Below are positions 39,203-48,214 of a DNA stretch of 64,000 nucleotides, piece after piece (position 1 is the stretch's first letter; each line of letters begins with the position of its first letter). The notes under the pieces are model-generated. The model did no database searches, had not been told where the DNA came from, and saw nothing but the letters and a program-made list of their open reading frames with translations. Source of the stretch: Demequina flava (GTDB lineage Bacteria > Actinomycetota > Actinomycetes > Actinomycetales > Demequinaceae); NCBI RefSeq assembly GCF_000975035.1, contig NZ_BBRA01000001.1:496001-560000 (forward strand), in the 5' to 3' direction. The translations under genes were made by a program, and so were the position numbers.

Positions 39203-40263
39203 CGGACCGCGCTGCCGAAATCACCGGGCAACAGGGTCACCGGGGCGGGAACACCGGCCGATGCTGGGGCAGGTCGATCGTCGACCCCCACCCAGGCGGG
39301 AGCCGGGTCGGGCTCAGGCGTGCGGACGGGTTCGATCCGACGCTCGCCAAGCTTCACGATGACGACTCCGGTCAACACGAGGGCGGCGCCGGCGATCTGA
39401 ATTCCGCGCGGCGCCTGGCCTAGCAAGAACCACGCGAACAGCGCCGCCGCCATGACCTCGGTCAGCGCGACGAAGGATCCAAGGCGCGCGCCGAGGCGTC
39501 GCGTGGCCGCAATTCCGGCTACGTAGGACACACCGGCAGTCACCACGCCAAGCACGATCACCACGAGCCACCATGGCGCCGCGAACGGCGCGAATTGCAC
39601 AGTGCCGGTGGCGAATGCCATAGGTAGCAGGCCCGTGACGGCCGCTGCGCTCAAGACAACCAGCGCCACGAGGAGCGCACCGGCGGCCAGCGTGAGGGGT
39701 GGGAGTCCGTTGGACTCGTCACCGGAGATCACGAAGTACACAGATGCACCCACCATGGCGCACAGTGCCCAGCCAATGCCGACAATGCTGACTTCTCCGC
39801 CGCCCAGCACATCAAGCAAGAGCACCAGGCCGCCGAACGCCACTGCCGCGCCCGCGAGGGTGAGGCGCGTGGGGCGATGTCCGCGCCGGAGCCACATCCA
39901 CAGCACCACGGCGATAGGCGCGAGGTACTCGATGAGGAGTGCAACGGAGACGTCCAGGTGCTGGACGGCGAAGAAGTAACACAGCTGCGCGCCCGCCACG
40001 GCGAAGACGCCGTAAGCGATGATCGAGCCGATGCCGCGGCGCACAAGGTGCCAGCGACCGCGCAGGGCGATGATGCCGGGGAGGGTCAGCACCATCGCGG
40101 CAATGGCCACACGGATGAGCGTCGCGGACCCTGCGGTCCAGCCCATGTCCATGAGGCCACGTCCAAGGCTTCCAGACATGCCAAAAGCCGCCGCCGAGAG
40201 CAGGGCGAATCCCAACCCGGATGCCAGGCGTGGGGCTTTGATGTCATGAGCCAAAGTCGTCAT
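39199..40263 (-). CDS. EamA/RhaT-type DMT superfamily transporter
   Basis: 354 aa with ten hydrophobic helices arranged as two EamA repeats (about 15-140 and 150-295). Motifs include SAAAFGMSGSLGRGLMDMGWTAGSATLIRV and LLIEYLAPIAVVLWMWL in repeat 1, and LGARLGSFVALTEVMAAALFAWFLLGQAP in repeat 2. The C-terminus is a Pro-rich cytoplasmic tail. The substrate is unknown; likely a metabolite exporter. Divergent from the CGNR zinc-finger gene with 39 bp between starts, a pairing that suggests local regulation. Confidence 0.9.
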   Translation of the reverse strand: MTTLAHDIKAPRLASGLGFALLSAAAFGMSGSLGRGLMDMGWTAGSATLIRVAIAAMVLTLPGIIALRGRWHLVRRGIGSIIAYGVFAVAGAQLCYFFAVQHLDVSVALLIEYLAPIAVVLWMWLRRGHRPTRLTLAGAAVAFGGLVLLLDVLGGGEVSIVGIGWALCAMVGASVYFVISGDESNGLPPLTLAAGALLVALVVLSAAAVTGLLPMAFATGTVQFAPFAAPWWLVVIVLGVVTAGVSYVAGIAATRRLGARLGSFVALTEVMAAALFAWFLLGQAPRGIQIAGAALVLTGVVIVKLGERRIEPVRTPEPDPAPAWVGVDDRPAPASAGVPAPVTLLPGDFGSAVR

Positions 40264-40302
40264 GACTCATGACAGTACGGTCTCACTTGGTAATGTGTCA
40301 AC

Positions 40303-40842
40303 ATGGTTTTTGCCGATGACACCGCGATGGCCCTCGAGACCGGGGTGTGGCTCGCCAATTCCGAGCTAGAGCCGGACACGCTGACGACGTTTGACGAGCT
40401 CGTGGCGTTCTTCGATGACTGGGGCTACACGGGCGCACGGCCCACCGCGAAGGACCTGCGCGAAGTCCGCGCCATCCGCTCCCGACTGCGCGCACTCTTC
40501 AAAGCGACGCGCGACGGCGCCGTCCCCCTCGTGAACTCGGTACTGGCCGAGCACCACGCTCTGCCCCAGGTCGTGAAACACGGCGACATTGACTGGCACA
40601 TTCACGCCACCACTGACGACCGGCCACTGGCCGACCGCATCCTCGTCGAGGCCGCGATGGGCATGATCGACGTGATCCGTGCGGATGAGATGAGTCGCTT
40701 TGACCGCTGCGAGATGGACGACTGCGACGGCGTCGTCTTTGACCTGTCTCGCAACCGCTCACGAAAATACTGCTCAACCACGTGCACAAACCGTGCCGCG
40801 GTGCAGGCGTATCGGGCCCGCCAGGCCGAGGACGACGACTAG
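40303..40842 (+). CDS. CGNR zinc-finger transcriptional regulator (ABATE domain)
   Basis: 179 aa. N-terminal ABATE-type stress-sensing region (about 8-125) with DLREVRAIRSRLRALF. C-terminal CGNR zinc finger (about 132-172): CEMDDC and RKYCSTTCTNRAAVQAYRAR give the four cysteines. Proteins of this family are putative repressors. Divergent from the EamA transporter; the 39-bp gap would place its operator over both promoters. Confidence 0.9.
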   Translation: MVFADDTAMALETGVWLANSELEPDTLTTFDELVAFFDDWGYTGARPTAKDLREVRAIRSRLRALFKATRDGAVPLVNSVLAEHHALPQVVKHGDIDWHIHATTDDRPLADRILVEAAMGMIDVIRADEMSRFDRCEMDDCDGVVFDLSRNRSRKYCSTTCTNRAAVQAYRARQAEDDD

Positions 40843-40895
40843 CCCACACGACAGTCCCCTGGCTGGCACAGCACGGGACTCAGTACTGTGGCCGC

Positions 40896-41546
40896 ATGCC
40901 AAGCCGCCGTTTTCTCCGGATGCGCCATGAGGTCGTGGGGTTCGCCGTCGGCTCGCTCTTCTTCTTTGTGGGCTCGCTGCCGTGGTACTTCGATGCCGTG
41001 GGAGTCGTGGCCGCCAATGCGACGTTCTTCGTGGGCTCACTGTTCTTCACCACCGCCGCGGTGCTCCAACTCCTCTTGGACGGGAGGCGCGCCCCGATCA
41101 CTGGCACGACAGCAGCCAATGCCCTCGACTGGTGGTCCGCCACCGTGCAACTGGTGGGAACCGCCATGTTCAACGTGTCCACCGCCGTGGCACTCTTCGC
41201 CGTCGTGGGCGACCCGGACGAGGTAGGTGCCGGGTGGCGGTCCGATGCTTGGGGATCGCTGGCATTTCTGGTGTCGAGCTTCCTCGCACTCGGGGCGCTC
41301 CAGCGGCGGCACGAACTGTGGGACATGTTCGCGCGCACCCCGGGTGCTGTGTGGCTCAACGTCGCAGGCTCGGTGGCCTTCGCCGCCTCCGCCGTAGGCG
41401 CCTGGGTTGTGCCCCACACGGACGAGGTACTGAGCGCATGGTGGGTTTCGGCAGGCACCATGGCGGGTGCCGCCTGCTTCTTCCTCGCCGCAGTTGTGAG
41501 CCGACCAGGTGTCACGCAGACAGGCGTCTCGTCGCCCCGCGACTGA
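40896..41546 (+). CDS. YrhK-like polytopic membrane protein
   Basis: 216 aa with six hydrophobic helices. Two similar blocks start EVVGFAVGSLFFFVGSLPWYF and AWGSLAFLVSSFLALGALQ and recall the YrhK domain, though the assignment is tentative. No catalytic motif. ATG 40896 starts the conserved part; the longer frame from 40782 overlaps the CGNR gene and reads as its shadow. Its stop faces the gadB stop 3 bases away. Confidence 0.7.
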   Translation: MPSRRFLRMRHEVVGFAVGSLFFFVGSLPWYFDAVGVVAANATFFVGSLFFTTAAVLQLLLDGRRAPITGTTAANALDWWSATVQLVGTAMFNVSTAVALFAVVGDPDEVGAGWRSDAWGSLAFLVSSFLALGALQRRHELWDMFARTPGAVWLNVAGSVAFAASAVGAWVVPHTDEVLSAWWVSAGTMAGAACFFLAAVVSRPGVTQTGVSSPRD

Positions 41547-41549
41547 TTG

Positions 41550-42947
41550 CTAGTGCGTGAAGCCAGGCTGAGCGTGTTCGTGGGGAATGGGGCCATCGAG
41601 GCTATCCAGCCACTGGACGCACTCCTCGATGTCGCTCAGCAAGTCCCGAGCCAGGTTGAAGCCGAGCCCGTTGCGCACCACGATGCGCTGGACGGTGGTC
41701 TCCTGCAGGTCCTCGGGCATGGGGTACGCCGGGATCAGCCAGCCGCGCCCGCGCAGGCGATCGGACAGGTTGTACAGAGTCCACTGCGCGCCGTACGACT
41801 CCTTGAGCTTCCACGCGAACACCGGAATGTCGGAGCCGTCCGAGACGAGTTCGAACGGCCCCATCTTCTCCAGCTCCCGGGATAGGTAGAGCGCCACGTC
41901 CTGAGTGGCCTGCTGCACGGCGGTGTAGCCCTCCCGTCCCAACTTCATGAAGAGGTAGTACTGCAGCAGCACCTGCGCGCCCGGACGCGAGAAGTTCAGC
42001 GCGAGCGTGGGCATGTCGCCGCCCAAGTAACTGACCTTGAAGACCATGTCCTCCGGCAAGTAGTCCTGGTCACGCCAGATCGCCCATCCCAGTCCCGGAT
42101 AGACCAGGCCGTACTTGTGTCCTGACGTGTTGATGGACACCACTCGCTCCAACCGGAAGTCCCACACGAGGTCAGGCTGGAGGAAGGGCGCGATCATCCC
42201 GCCGGAAGCCGCGTCGACGTGGACGGGCACATCGGGCCCACCTTCGGCAGCGAGGGCATCCAGGGCTTGGCAAATCTCCTCGACCGGCTCATACAAGCCG
42301 GTGTACGTGACACCCATGATGGCGACCACGCCAATGGAGTTCTCGTCAACGGCGTCACGCACCTGCCCGCCGTCGAGCACTGGGTGCTCCGTGGATACGG
42401 AAATAAGGCGCATCTCGATGTCCCAGTAGTTGCAGAACTTCTCCCAGCAGACCTGAACCGCCGAACTCATCACGAGGTTAGGACGGTCCGTTGGCTTGCC
42501 CTCGGCGCGGCGCGCAGCGCGCCACCGGCGCATCAGGGCCAAGCCCGCAAGCATCGCGGCCTCCGAGGACCCCACAGTTGATGTACCGATGGCCCTGTCG
42601 GGGTCGGGCGCACTCCACAAGTCCGCCAGGATCCGCCAGCACCGGTTTTCGATGTCGGCAGTCTTGGGGTACTCGTCCTTGTCGATCATGTTCTTGTCGA
42701 CGGTCTCCGCGTACAGCTTGGAGGCCCAGTCATCCATCCACGTCGTGACGAAGGTGGCGAGGTTGAGGCGGGCGTTTCCGTCGAGCATGGCCTCGTCGTG
42801 AACCAACTGATACGCCTCGTGGGCGTCGAGCTGGCCTTCAGGAAGCGTGAACAGTGGAATGGGCGCGCTCGCGGGGTCATGCGCGATTTGCGGGTTGAGG
42901 TCCACGTGTTGGACTTCACGGCCTGATGGTGTCGGGACGGCATTCAC
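41550..42947 (-). CDS. gadB: Glutamate decarboxylase
   Basis: 465 aa PLP enzyme making GABA from glutamate while using a proton, usually for acid resistance. NLATFVTTWMDDWASKLYAE is the N-terminal block, GSSEAAMLAGLALMRRW follows, HVDAASGGMIAPF has the cofactor Asp, and NTSGHKYGLVYPGLGW carries the Schiff-base lysine. No antiporter gene lies beside it in this window. GGAGG (in CAAGGAGGCCC) precedes the ATG. Confidence 0.95.
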   Translation of the reverse strand: MNAVPTPSGREVQHVDLNPQIAHDPASAPIPLFTLPEGQLDAHEAYQLVHDEAMLDGNARLNLATFVTTWMDDWASKLYAETVDKNMIDKDEYPKTADIENRCWRILADLWSAPDPDRAIGTSTVGSSEAAMLAGLALMRRWRAARRAEGKPTDRPNLVMSSAVQVCWEKFCNYWDIEMRLISVSTEHPVLDGGQVRDAVDENSIGVVAIMGVTYTGLYEPVEEICQALDALAAEGGPDVPVHVDAASGGMIAPFLQPDLVWDFRLERVVSINTSGHKYGLVYPGLGWAIWRDQDYLPEDMVFKVSYLGGDMPTLALNFSRPGAQVLLQYYLFMKLGREGYTAVQQATQDVALYLSRELEKMGPFELVSDGSDIPVFAWKLKESYGAQWTLYNLSDRLRGRGWLIPAYPMPEDLQETTVQRIVVRNGLGFNLARDLLSDIEECVQWLDSLDGPIPHEHAQPGFTH

Positions 42948-43050
42948 GAGAGGGCCTCCTTGGGGGGCGATTCTGTACTAACACGACCCTAGTGGGGCAC
43001 CACTCGCCGCGCAGGAGACACCTGCACTGCACAGGCCCTGGCTTTCGCCG

Positions 43051-43884
43051 TTAGACGCGTGTCACCGCCACAGCCCCGTAGCCGGTCCGCACATGCAGCT
43101 CGACCGGCTGCTCACCCTCAACGGGACCACTGTCCGCGTCAAGATCAGTGGTGACCTTGCCGTGTCCAGAGGACGCATCTAGCCACACCGGCGCTCCACG
43201 CCGCACGCCCACCTTGACCGACCCCATGGAAGTCTCCAGCCGCGCTGTGCCGCCACTCAGGTCACGGACGCGCACCGCGCCGTGAGTTGAGCGCGCTTCG
43301 AGCGCACCGGTCACGGCCCCCACCTTGATCGAGCCGTTCGTGGTCTCGAGCGTGGCTTCACCACGCACGTCATCCACTCCGATCGAACCGTTGGTGGCTC
43401 GCAAGGAAAGGGCACCCCCGACGGCTCCAACGCGTGCAGCCCCATTACTCACCGTTACCGTAGAGTCCCCGGCGACCGTCCCGATCTGAACCTTCCCATT
43501 GCCGCCGCGAATGTCCGCGGTGCCCACAGCATCGGCCCGGATCTGTCCATGCTGCGCCGCTACCCGCACTGCACCCACGGCGCCGGCGAGGCGAATCTCG
43601 CCGTACTTTGTGTTCGCGTCGATGTTCAGGCCCTCGGGCCCTTCGATGATGACGTCAACCGAGTCCGGCTTGCCAAACACCGTGGTGCGCGTGGGAACGG
43701 CCACGACAACGACCTCTCCAGCGCGTTCGACGCTTGCATTCTCTGCGGCCTCCCGATCACCCGCACGCGAGCGGTTGGAGGGGTTGACGACGACGGAGAC
43801 TTCGTCTCGACCGGGGACGGCCACAACCTCGATGCGGCCCGCCGGGATATCTACCCTGACCCCTGTGATCTCGGGGGCACTCAT
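43051..43884 (-). CDS. DUF4097 beta-helix-like protein
   Basis: 277 aa. Built from about ten short repeats of the form NGSIxVxxVxGxAxLxT (for example LRATNGSIGVDDVRGEATLETTNGSIKVGAV), the hallmark of DUF4097 adhesin-like beta-solenoids. No signal peptide or helix was found, so a cytoplasmic location is likely. ATG 43884 overlaps the stop of the upstream CopG/HicB-like gene by 4 bases (ATGA), so the pair is co-translated. Function unknown. Confidence 0.85.
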   Translation of the reverse strand: MSAPEITGVRVDIPAGRIEVVAVPGRDEVSVVVNPSNRSRAGDREAAENASVERAGEVVVVAVPTRTTVFGKPDSVDVIIEGPEGLNIDANTKYGEIRLAGAVGAVRVAAQHGQIRADAVGTADIRGGNGKVQIGTVAGDSTVTVSNGAARVGAVGGALSLRATNGSIGVDDVRGEATLETTNGSIKVGAVTGALEARSTHGAVRVRDLSGGTARLETSMGSVKVGVRRGAPVWLDASSGHGKVTTDLDADSGPVEGEQPVELHVRTGYGAVAVTRV

Positions 43885-44396
43885 CGGACCCACCCTGTGT
43901 AGCGGGCGGCGGCCATGCCGCGCCGGCTCTGCGGCGCGGGCGTGACCGCCCCCGCGACTGCGCGCACGAGCCACGCGTTAAGCGACAGCCCCTCTTGGGC
44001 GGCGGCGGTCTCCGCACGCTGCTTGAGCTGATCGGGAAGGCGCAGTGAGATACGGGCGGTGGCGTCCTCTCCGTCTGCCGCGAGCGCCGGAGCGTCCTCG
44101 GCAACCGGCGTTGCGGGTGTCGCGACGGACTCTGAAGACTCCGGGCCCATTGAGTCGACGCCCGCGACAACGAAGTCGACGTCGCGACCGCGCATGCGCA
44201 CGTCAACGGAGCCCGGGGCGATTTCCCGGGAGATCTCGCCGGCGGCCTCTGACAAGGCTTCGACAAGGACGAGGCGCGTGGCGGGCTCGAGGGCGGAGGC
44301 GAGGCGCTCGGCGAGCTCGCGCGCCTCATCGGAGCCGGCTGCGGCGGCAACGGCCAGCTGACGCTGGAGCTCTTCGGTGTAGTGAGATAGTTCCAT
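43881..44396 (-). CDS. Protein with C-terminal HicB/CopG-like ribbon-helix-helix segment
   Basis: 171 aa. Residues 1-110 are acidic/Ala-rich with a domain seen next to DUF4097 genes (RLVLVEALSEAAGEISREIAPGSVDVRMRGRDVDFVV). The C-terminal 45 residues (RISLRLPDQLKQRAETAAAQEGLSLNAWLVRAVAGAV) are a HicB-type RHH DNA-binding unit. It could autoregulate the operon with the DUF4097 gene; no HicA toxin is present. ATG 44396 is preferred over the frame's 44426 start as the first Met of the conserved region. Confidence 0.75.
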   Translation of the reverse strand: MELSHYTEELQRQLAVAAAAGSDEARELAERLASALEPATRLVLVEALSEAAGEISREIAPGSVDVRMRGRDVDFVVAGVDSMGPESSESVATPATPVAEDAPALAADGEDATARISLRLPDQLKQRAETAAAQEGLSLNAWLVRAVAGAVTPAPQSRRGMAAARYTGWVR

Positions 44397-44482
44397 GACG
44401 TCAGTATGACGCCACAGTGACGCCAATGCGACATGACGAAGGTCCGGGGCGTGCGCATTCGCGCCTGGGCTACAGTGCCGGG

Positions 44483-44701
44483 GTGACTCTCGTACTGTCG
44501 ATTCTCCTGCTGACCAACGCGATCTTCGCCTTCATGGTCTGGCCACAGTTCATGAAACGCATCGCCGCAGACGATCGCTCAACGGACGCCGACGGCAACC
44601 GCACCAAGTTCTACTCGGTGCACCGCAAGCTCATCACGATCGCTTTGATCCTGGCCGGCATCTCCGGCGTCGCGGGCGTGGTCGGCCTTATCTTTGGCTA
44701 A
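44483..44701 (+). CDS. SCO4848-like small membrane protein
   Basis: 72 aa with two helices (about 2-22 and 50-70). The intervening FMVWPQFMKRIAADDRS and KFYSVHRKLITIALILAGISGVAG fit the actinobacterial SCO4848 family. Start GTG 44483 sits after GCCGGG; no good ribosome site is visible, so leaderless translation is possible. Its end overlaps the convergent HIT gene by 14 bases. Function unknown. Confidence 0.75.
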   Translation: MTLVLSILLLTNAIFAFMVWPQFMKRIAADDRSTDADGNRTKFYSVHRKLITIALILAGISGVAGVVGLIFG

Positions 44702-45131
44702 GCCCTGCGCGCACTGACGTGGCGGCGGCGGCCAAGCCCTCTTCGGTGGATCCAGCCCAGTCCGCGGTGATCCCGAAGCCGTCGCCTTCGTAGCGCGGCA
44801 AGACATGCAAGTGGGAGTGGAAGATCTCCTGTAGCGCGGCCTCACCTTCTGCGAAGAAGAGGTTGACTCCTTCGCAACGCAGGTCGGATGCACGCAAGGC
44901 ACGAGCCAGTTCCTGAGCCACCTGCATCACGCGTGCCGCAGTCTCCGCGGGCATATCTGTGAGCCCCTGCGAGTGCTCCTTGGGCACCACCAGTAGGTGG
45001 CCGTCCGTCACGGGATTGATGTCCATGAACGCGATGACGCCGTCCTCATCCCACACCACGTGGTCGCTCGAGGGGTCCGCGACAATCGCGCAGAAAACAC
45101 AGTCATCATTTGTTGGAGGCGTCGTCACCAT
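44688..45131 (-). CDS. HIT family nucleotide hydrolase/transferase
   Basis: 147 aa. N-terminal zinc-type CVFCAI, then DINPVTDGHLLVVPKEH, and the catalytic triad HSHLHVLPR (HxHxHxx). It is of the Hint/HinT branch that hydrolyses adenosine phosphoramidates and acyl-AMP. Stand-alone gene, convergent with the SCO4848-like gene. Confidence 0.94.
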   Translation of the reverse strand: MVTTPPTNDDCVFCAIVADPSSDHVVWDEDGVIAFMDINPVTDGHLLVVPKEHSQGLTDMPAETAARVMQVAQELARALRASDLRCEGVNLFFAEGEAALQEIFHSHLHVLPRYEGDGFGITADWAGSTEEGLAAAATSVRAGLSQR

Positions 45132-45177
45132 TGCACCAGCCTAACGAGGCCACGGCCCCGCGCAGTCACCGCGCCGC

Positions 45178-46269
45178 CTACATCCACTTCTTTGCGCGGA
45201 AGATGAAGTACAGCGCCACGGAGAAGCCCACCATCACCAGCACGGCCATCGGATACCCAAAGGCCCAATGCAGCTCCGGCATCGAATCAAAATTCATGCC
45301 GTAAACAGCCGCAATGAGTGTGGGCGCAAAAAGAATGGCCGCCCAACCGGAGATCTTCTTCATGTCCTCGTTCTGGCGCTGCGCCACCAGGGTCGCGTTC
45401 ACGTTCAGAATCTGTGTCAGGGCCTCGCGGTACTCAGCGGTCTGTGCGCCAATCCGCTGGAGGTGGTCGGACACATCCTGCAGGTAGGTCTGCAGCTCCT
45501 CCGCAACGTCATGCTTCGCGAAGCCGTCGCGCAAACCAGCCAGAACCTCCGCCATCCAGGACGTCGCATGCTGAAGGTCAATGACCTCCTGGCTCAAGCG
45601 ATAGATGCGCTCAGCGACCTCCGGATCAGCGCTGAACACCTGGCGCTCGATCTGGTCCTTGTCGATCCCTACCTCGCGCAGTACCGGCGCATACCCGTCG
45701 ACGATCGCGTCGAGCATCCGGTAGGCCACCGCTTCCGGGCCGAGCCCCAGCAAGTCGTCACCCAAGAGTTCCCCGATCACCCGGTTACCCGCGGCATCGT
45801 TCGCATCTACCAGGTCGGTCGCGGATGTGCCGTCAAACCACATGCCGTCTTGGCACAACACCGCGATAGCACCGTGTTTCACCAACACGTGGAACTCCGC
45901 GAAGTCCACGTCCTCGCGGGCATCGTCGTAGTGCGCGGACCGCATAACCAAGAACAGCACATCGCCATAGCGCTCCACCTTGGGGCGCTGACCACCGTGC
46001 AGGAGGTCCTCCACCAGCACAGGGTGCAGATCCCACGCCTGCTCAAGTTCCCGTACCGACTCGGGGCCGGGCTCCGGGTAAAGCATGAATGCCATGCGCT
46101 CGGGCTCCGCAGCAGCCAGGTCGAGCGCCTCGGCCGCAGTGGTGCCGTCGGGCGCGCATTCGGGAGTCCCGCCGTCATCGACGAGCCGGACCAGGCAGGC
46201 TCCGCTGACAGCGGCCTGCGTCGTGGTCTTTGCCGTCTTGGCGCTACTGCGCCCTCGAATGATGCTCAT
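45178..46269 (-). CDS. corA: CorA family magnesium/cobalt transporter
   Basis: 363 aa. Large N-terminal cytosolic alpha/beta domain (1-300) and two C-terminal helices (about 302-322 and 335-355). The ion-selectivity motif YGMNF closes helix 1 and is followed by MPELHW. The N-terminus contains the usual VFSADPEVAERIYRL and QTYLQDVSDHLQRI helices. Forms a pentameric Mg2+ channel in the membrane. It lies 27 bases after the LysR gene on the same strand. Confidence 0.95.
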   Translation of the reverse strand: MSIIRGRSSAKTAKTTTQAAVSGACLVRLVDDGGTPECAPDGTTAAEALDLAAAEPERMAFMLYPEPGPESVRELEQAWDLHPVLVEDLLHGGQRPKVERYGDVLFLVMRSAHYDDAREDVDFAEFHVLVKHGAIAVLCQDGMWFDGTSATDLVDANDAAGNRVIGELLGDDLLGLGPEAVAYRMLDAIVDGYAPVLREVGIDKDQIERQVFSADPEVAERIYRLSQEVIDLQHATSWMAEVLAGLRDGFAKHDVAEELQTYLQDVSDHLQRIGAQTAEYREALTQILNVNATLVAQRQNEDMKKISGWAAILFAPTLIAAVYGMNFDSMPELHWAFGYPMAVLVMVGFSVALYFIFRAKKWM

Positions 46270-46296
46270 GGCGCCTCCCTAGGTATCTCACACAGG

Positions 46297-47175
46297 TTAC
46301 GTGGGCACCACGTCGAGCGAAGACATCAACGCTCGTGCCGCCGGCGACGGGTTGAATGAACTCCACGACAGGAATTCATGGCGGGTGGGCCCATCCTCAA
46401 CCGGCAGCGCGATCAGACCCGGCCGTTGCTCAACCACCGCCTGCGGCAAGAGCGCGACCACCAGTCCGTTGTCGACGAGCTCGAGCATGAAATCGCTCGA
46501 GACGGCCTCGAACGCCACGTCGCGCTGTAGCCCGGCGTCGGCAAAAGCGCAGTCAGACTGGACGCGACCCGGTGTGCCATCGGGGAAGTCCACGAAGACC
46601 TCTCCGGCCAGGTCGCGGAGCGCGAGCGCGTCGCGCTGCGCGAGCGGATGCACAGCCGGGAGGACCGCGACAAGACGCTCAGAGGACAGCAAGCGGGTTG
46701 CGACGCCCGCGCGGTCAACGTGCGCCTCATGCAAGCCGAGCACCGCAACGTCCAGGTCGCCGGCGGCGATCGCGGCAATGAACTGGTCACTGCCGCCGCC
46801 GCGCATGTGGATGTGCACGTGCGGATGGGCGCGGTGGAAGGCACCGAGCACGGCAGGCAAGTCGATCGCCGTCACCGTGGGGATGACGCCGACCGACAGG
46901 GTGCCGCGGACCTCGCCGGTGGTTGCGGCGGCCTCGGCCACTGCGCGCTCCGCGGCGGCAAGGGACTCCCGGGCCGATGCCACGAAGGCTTCGCCTGCGG
47001 ACGTCACCTCGACGCGGCGACTGGTGCGGGCGAACAGTTGCGTCCCGAGCTCCCGTTCAAGCGCCTTGATCTGGTGGCTGAGCGCCGACTGCACCACATG
47101 GCAACGCTCGGCAGCGCGCGTAAAGCTGCGCTCTTCGGCTACGGCGATGGCGTAGCGCATCTGCTGGAGTTCCAC
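46297..47175 (-). CDS. LysR-type transcriptional regulator
   Basis: 292 aa. HTH at 1-60 (MELQQMRYAIAVAEERSFTRAAERCHVVQSALSHQIKALERELG) and a periplasmic-binding-like effector domain (90-290). Divergent from an EamA transporter 79 bp away, a common LysR/exporter pairing, so it probably controls that gene. The intergenic stretch contains TTCATG-type half sites around 47178-47200 that could be its T-N11-A box. Confidence 0.93.
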   Translation of the reverse strand: MELQQMRYAIAVAEERSFTRAAERCHVVQSALSHQIKALERELGTQLFARTSRRVEVTSAGEAFVASARESLAAAERAVAEAAATTGEVRGTLSVGVIPTVTAIDLPAVLGAFHRAHPHVHIHMRGGGSDQFIAAIAAGDLDVAVLGLHEAHVDRAGVATRLLSSERLVAVLPAVHPLAQRDALALRDLAGEVFVDFPDGTPGRVQSDCAFADAGLQRDVAFEAVSSDFMLELVDNGLVVALLPQAVVEQRPGLIALPVEDGPTRHEFLSWSSFNPSPAARALMSSLDVVPT

Positions 47176-47254
47176 CCATTCATGATGTCAGTTCATGGAA
47201 AGCATGTCGACAATGTGTTGGACTCATGGTGGATGCCCTGGCCACGATGAACGC

Positions 47255-48214
47255 ATGACGACATTGGCCCCAGCCCCACAACCGGTTCCAGCGCCCGATC
47301 CTGCGCAGCCGTCTTCCGGCACCGGCGCCAGCAGCCGCGCCGGCTGGACGCTGCTCACCGCGATCGCGCCAGCCACCTGGGGCACGACCTACATCGTCAC
47401 GACCCAGTTCCTACCCGAGGGCCACCCGCTCTTCGCGGCCCTCATGCGCACGCTCCCCGCCGGGCTCATCGCAATCGCAATTGCGCGCACTCTCCCACGA
47501 GGCGACTGGTGGTGGAAGTCACTAGTCCTCGGCACGCTCAACATGGCGGCGTTCTTCCCGCTGTTGTTCATCTCCGCTCAGCACCTGCCGGGCGGCGTCG
47601 CGGCCACGTTGGGCGCCATCCAGCCCATGCTCATCGCGCTCCTCGCGGTGGGTGTCCTGCACGAGAAGCTGTCGATCTGGCGACTGTCGTGGGGCGCGGC
47701 CGGAGCATTCGGAGTGGCGCTCGTGGTGCTCGGTCCCACCGCGCGCCTTGACGCAGTCGGGATCGCGGCTGGCTTGGGAGGCGCGGTGTCGATGGGGCTG
47801 GGCGTCATCCTCACCAAGAAATGGGGACTCCCCGAGGGAGCGTCCCCCGTCGCGCTCGCCGGGTGGCAACTCACCGCCGCGGGTCTCGTTCTGCTCGTGC
47901 CGGCGCTGGCCGTCGACGGCATTCCCACCATCGATGCCCCCGCCGTAATCGGCTACTTGTGGCTCGGTGTGATGGGAGCGCTGGTGACGTACAGCCTGTG
48001 GTTCGCCGGCATCGGCCGACTGCCTGTCACCGCGACCGCACTACTAGGACTCCTGGCTCCCCTCGTGGCGGCCCTCTTGGGTGTCACGATTGCCGGGGAG
48101 ACCCTCACCCTCATTCAAATCATTGGCTTCGCCATTGCGCTCACCGCGATGGTCGCGGGTCAACTCAGTCCGCGTGACCGGCGGGGAGCACGGCCTCGAC
48201 GCACCGCGCAATGA
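47255..48214 (+). CDS. EamA family transporter
   Basis: 319 aa. A Pro/Ala-rich cytoplasmic start (1-25), then ten helices as two EamA repeats: AIAPATWGTTYIVTTQFLPEGHPLFAALMRTLPAG and LPVTATALLGLLAPLVAALLGVTIAGETLT. ATG 47255 is preferred to the 47195 Met because it follows the LysR-EamA promoter space. Likely exports an amino acid or drug. Its 3' end overlaps the convergent serine hydrolase gene by 50 bases. Confidence 0.92.
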   Translation: MTTLAPAPQPVPAPDPAQPSSGTGASSRAGWTLLTAIAPATWGTTYIVTTQFLPEGHPLFAALMRTLPAGLIAIAIARTLPRGDWWWKSLVLGTLNMAAFFPLLFISAQHLPGGVAATLGAIQPMLIALLAVGVLHEKLSIWRLSWGAAGAFGVALVVLGPTARLDAVGIAAGLGGAVSMGLGVILTKKWGLPEGASPVALAGWQLTAAGLVLLVPALAVDGIPTIDAPAVIGYLWLGVMGALVTYSLWFAGIGRLPVTATALLGLLAPLVAALLGVTIAGETLTLIQIIGFAIALTAMVAGQLSPRDRRGARPRRTAQ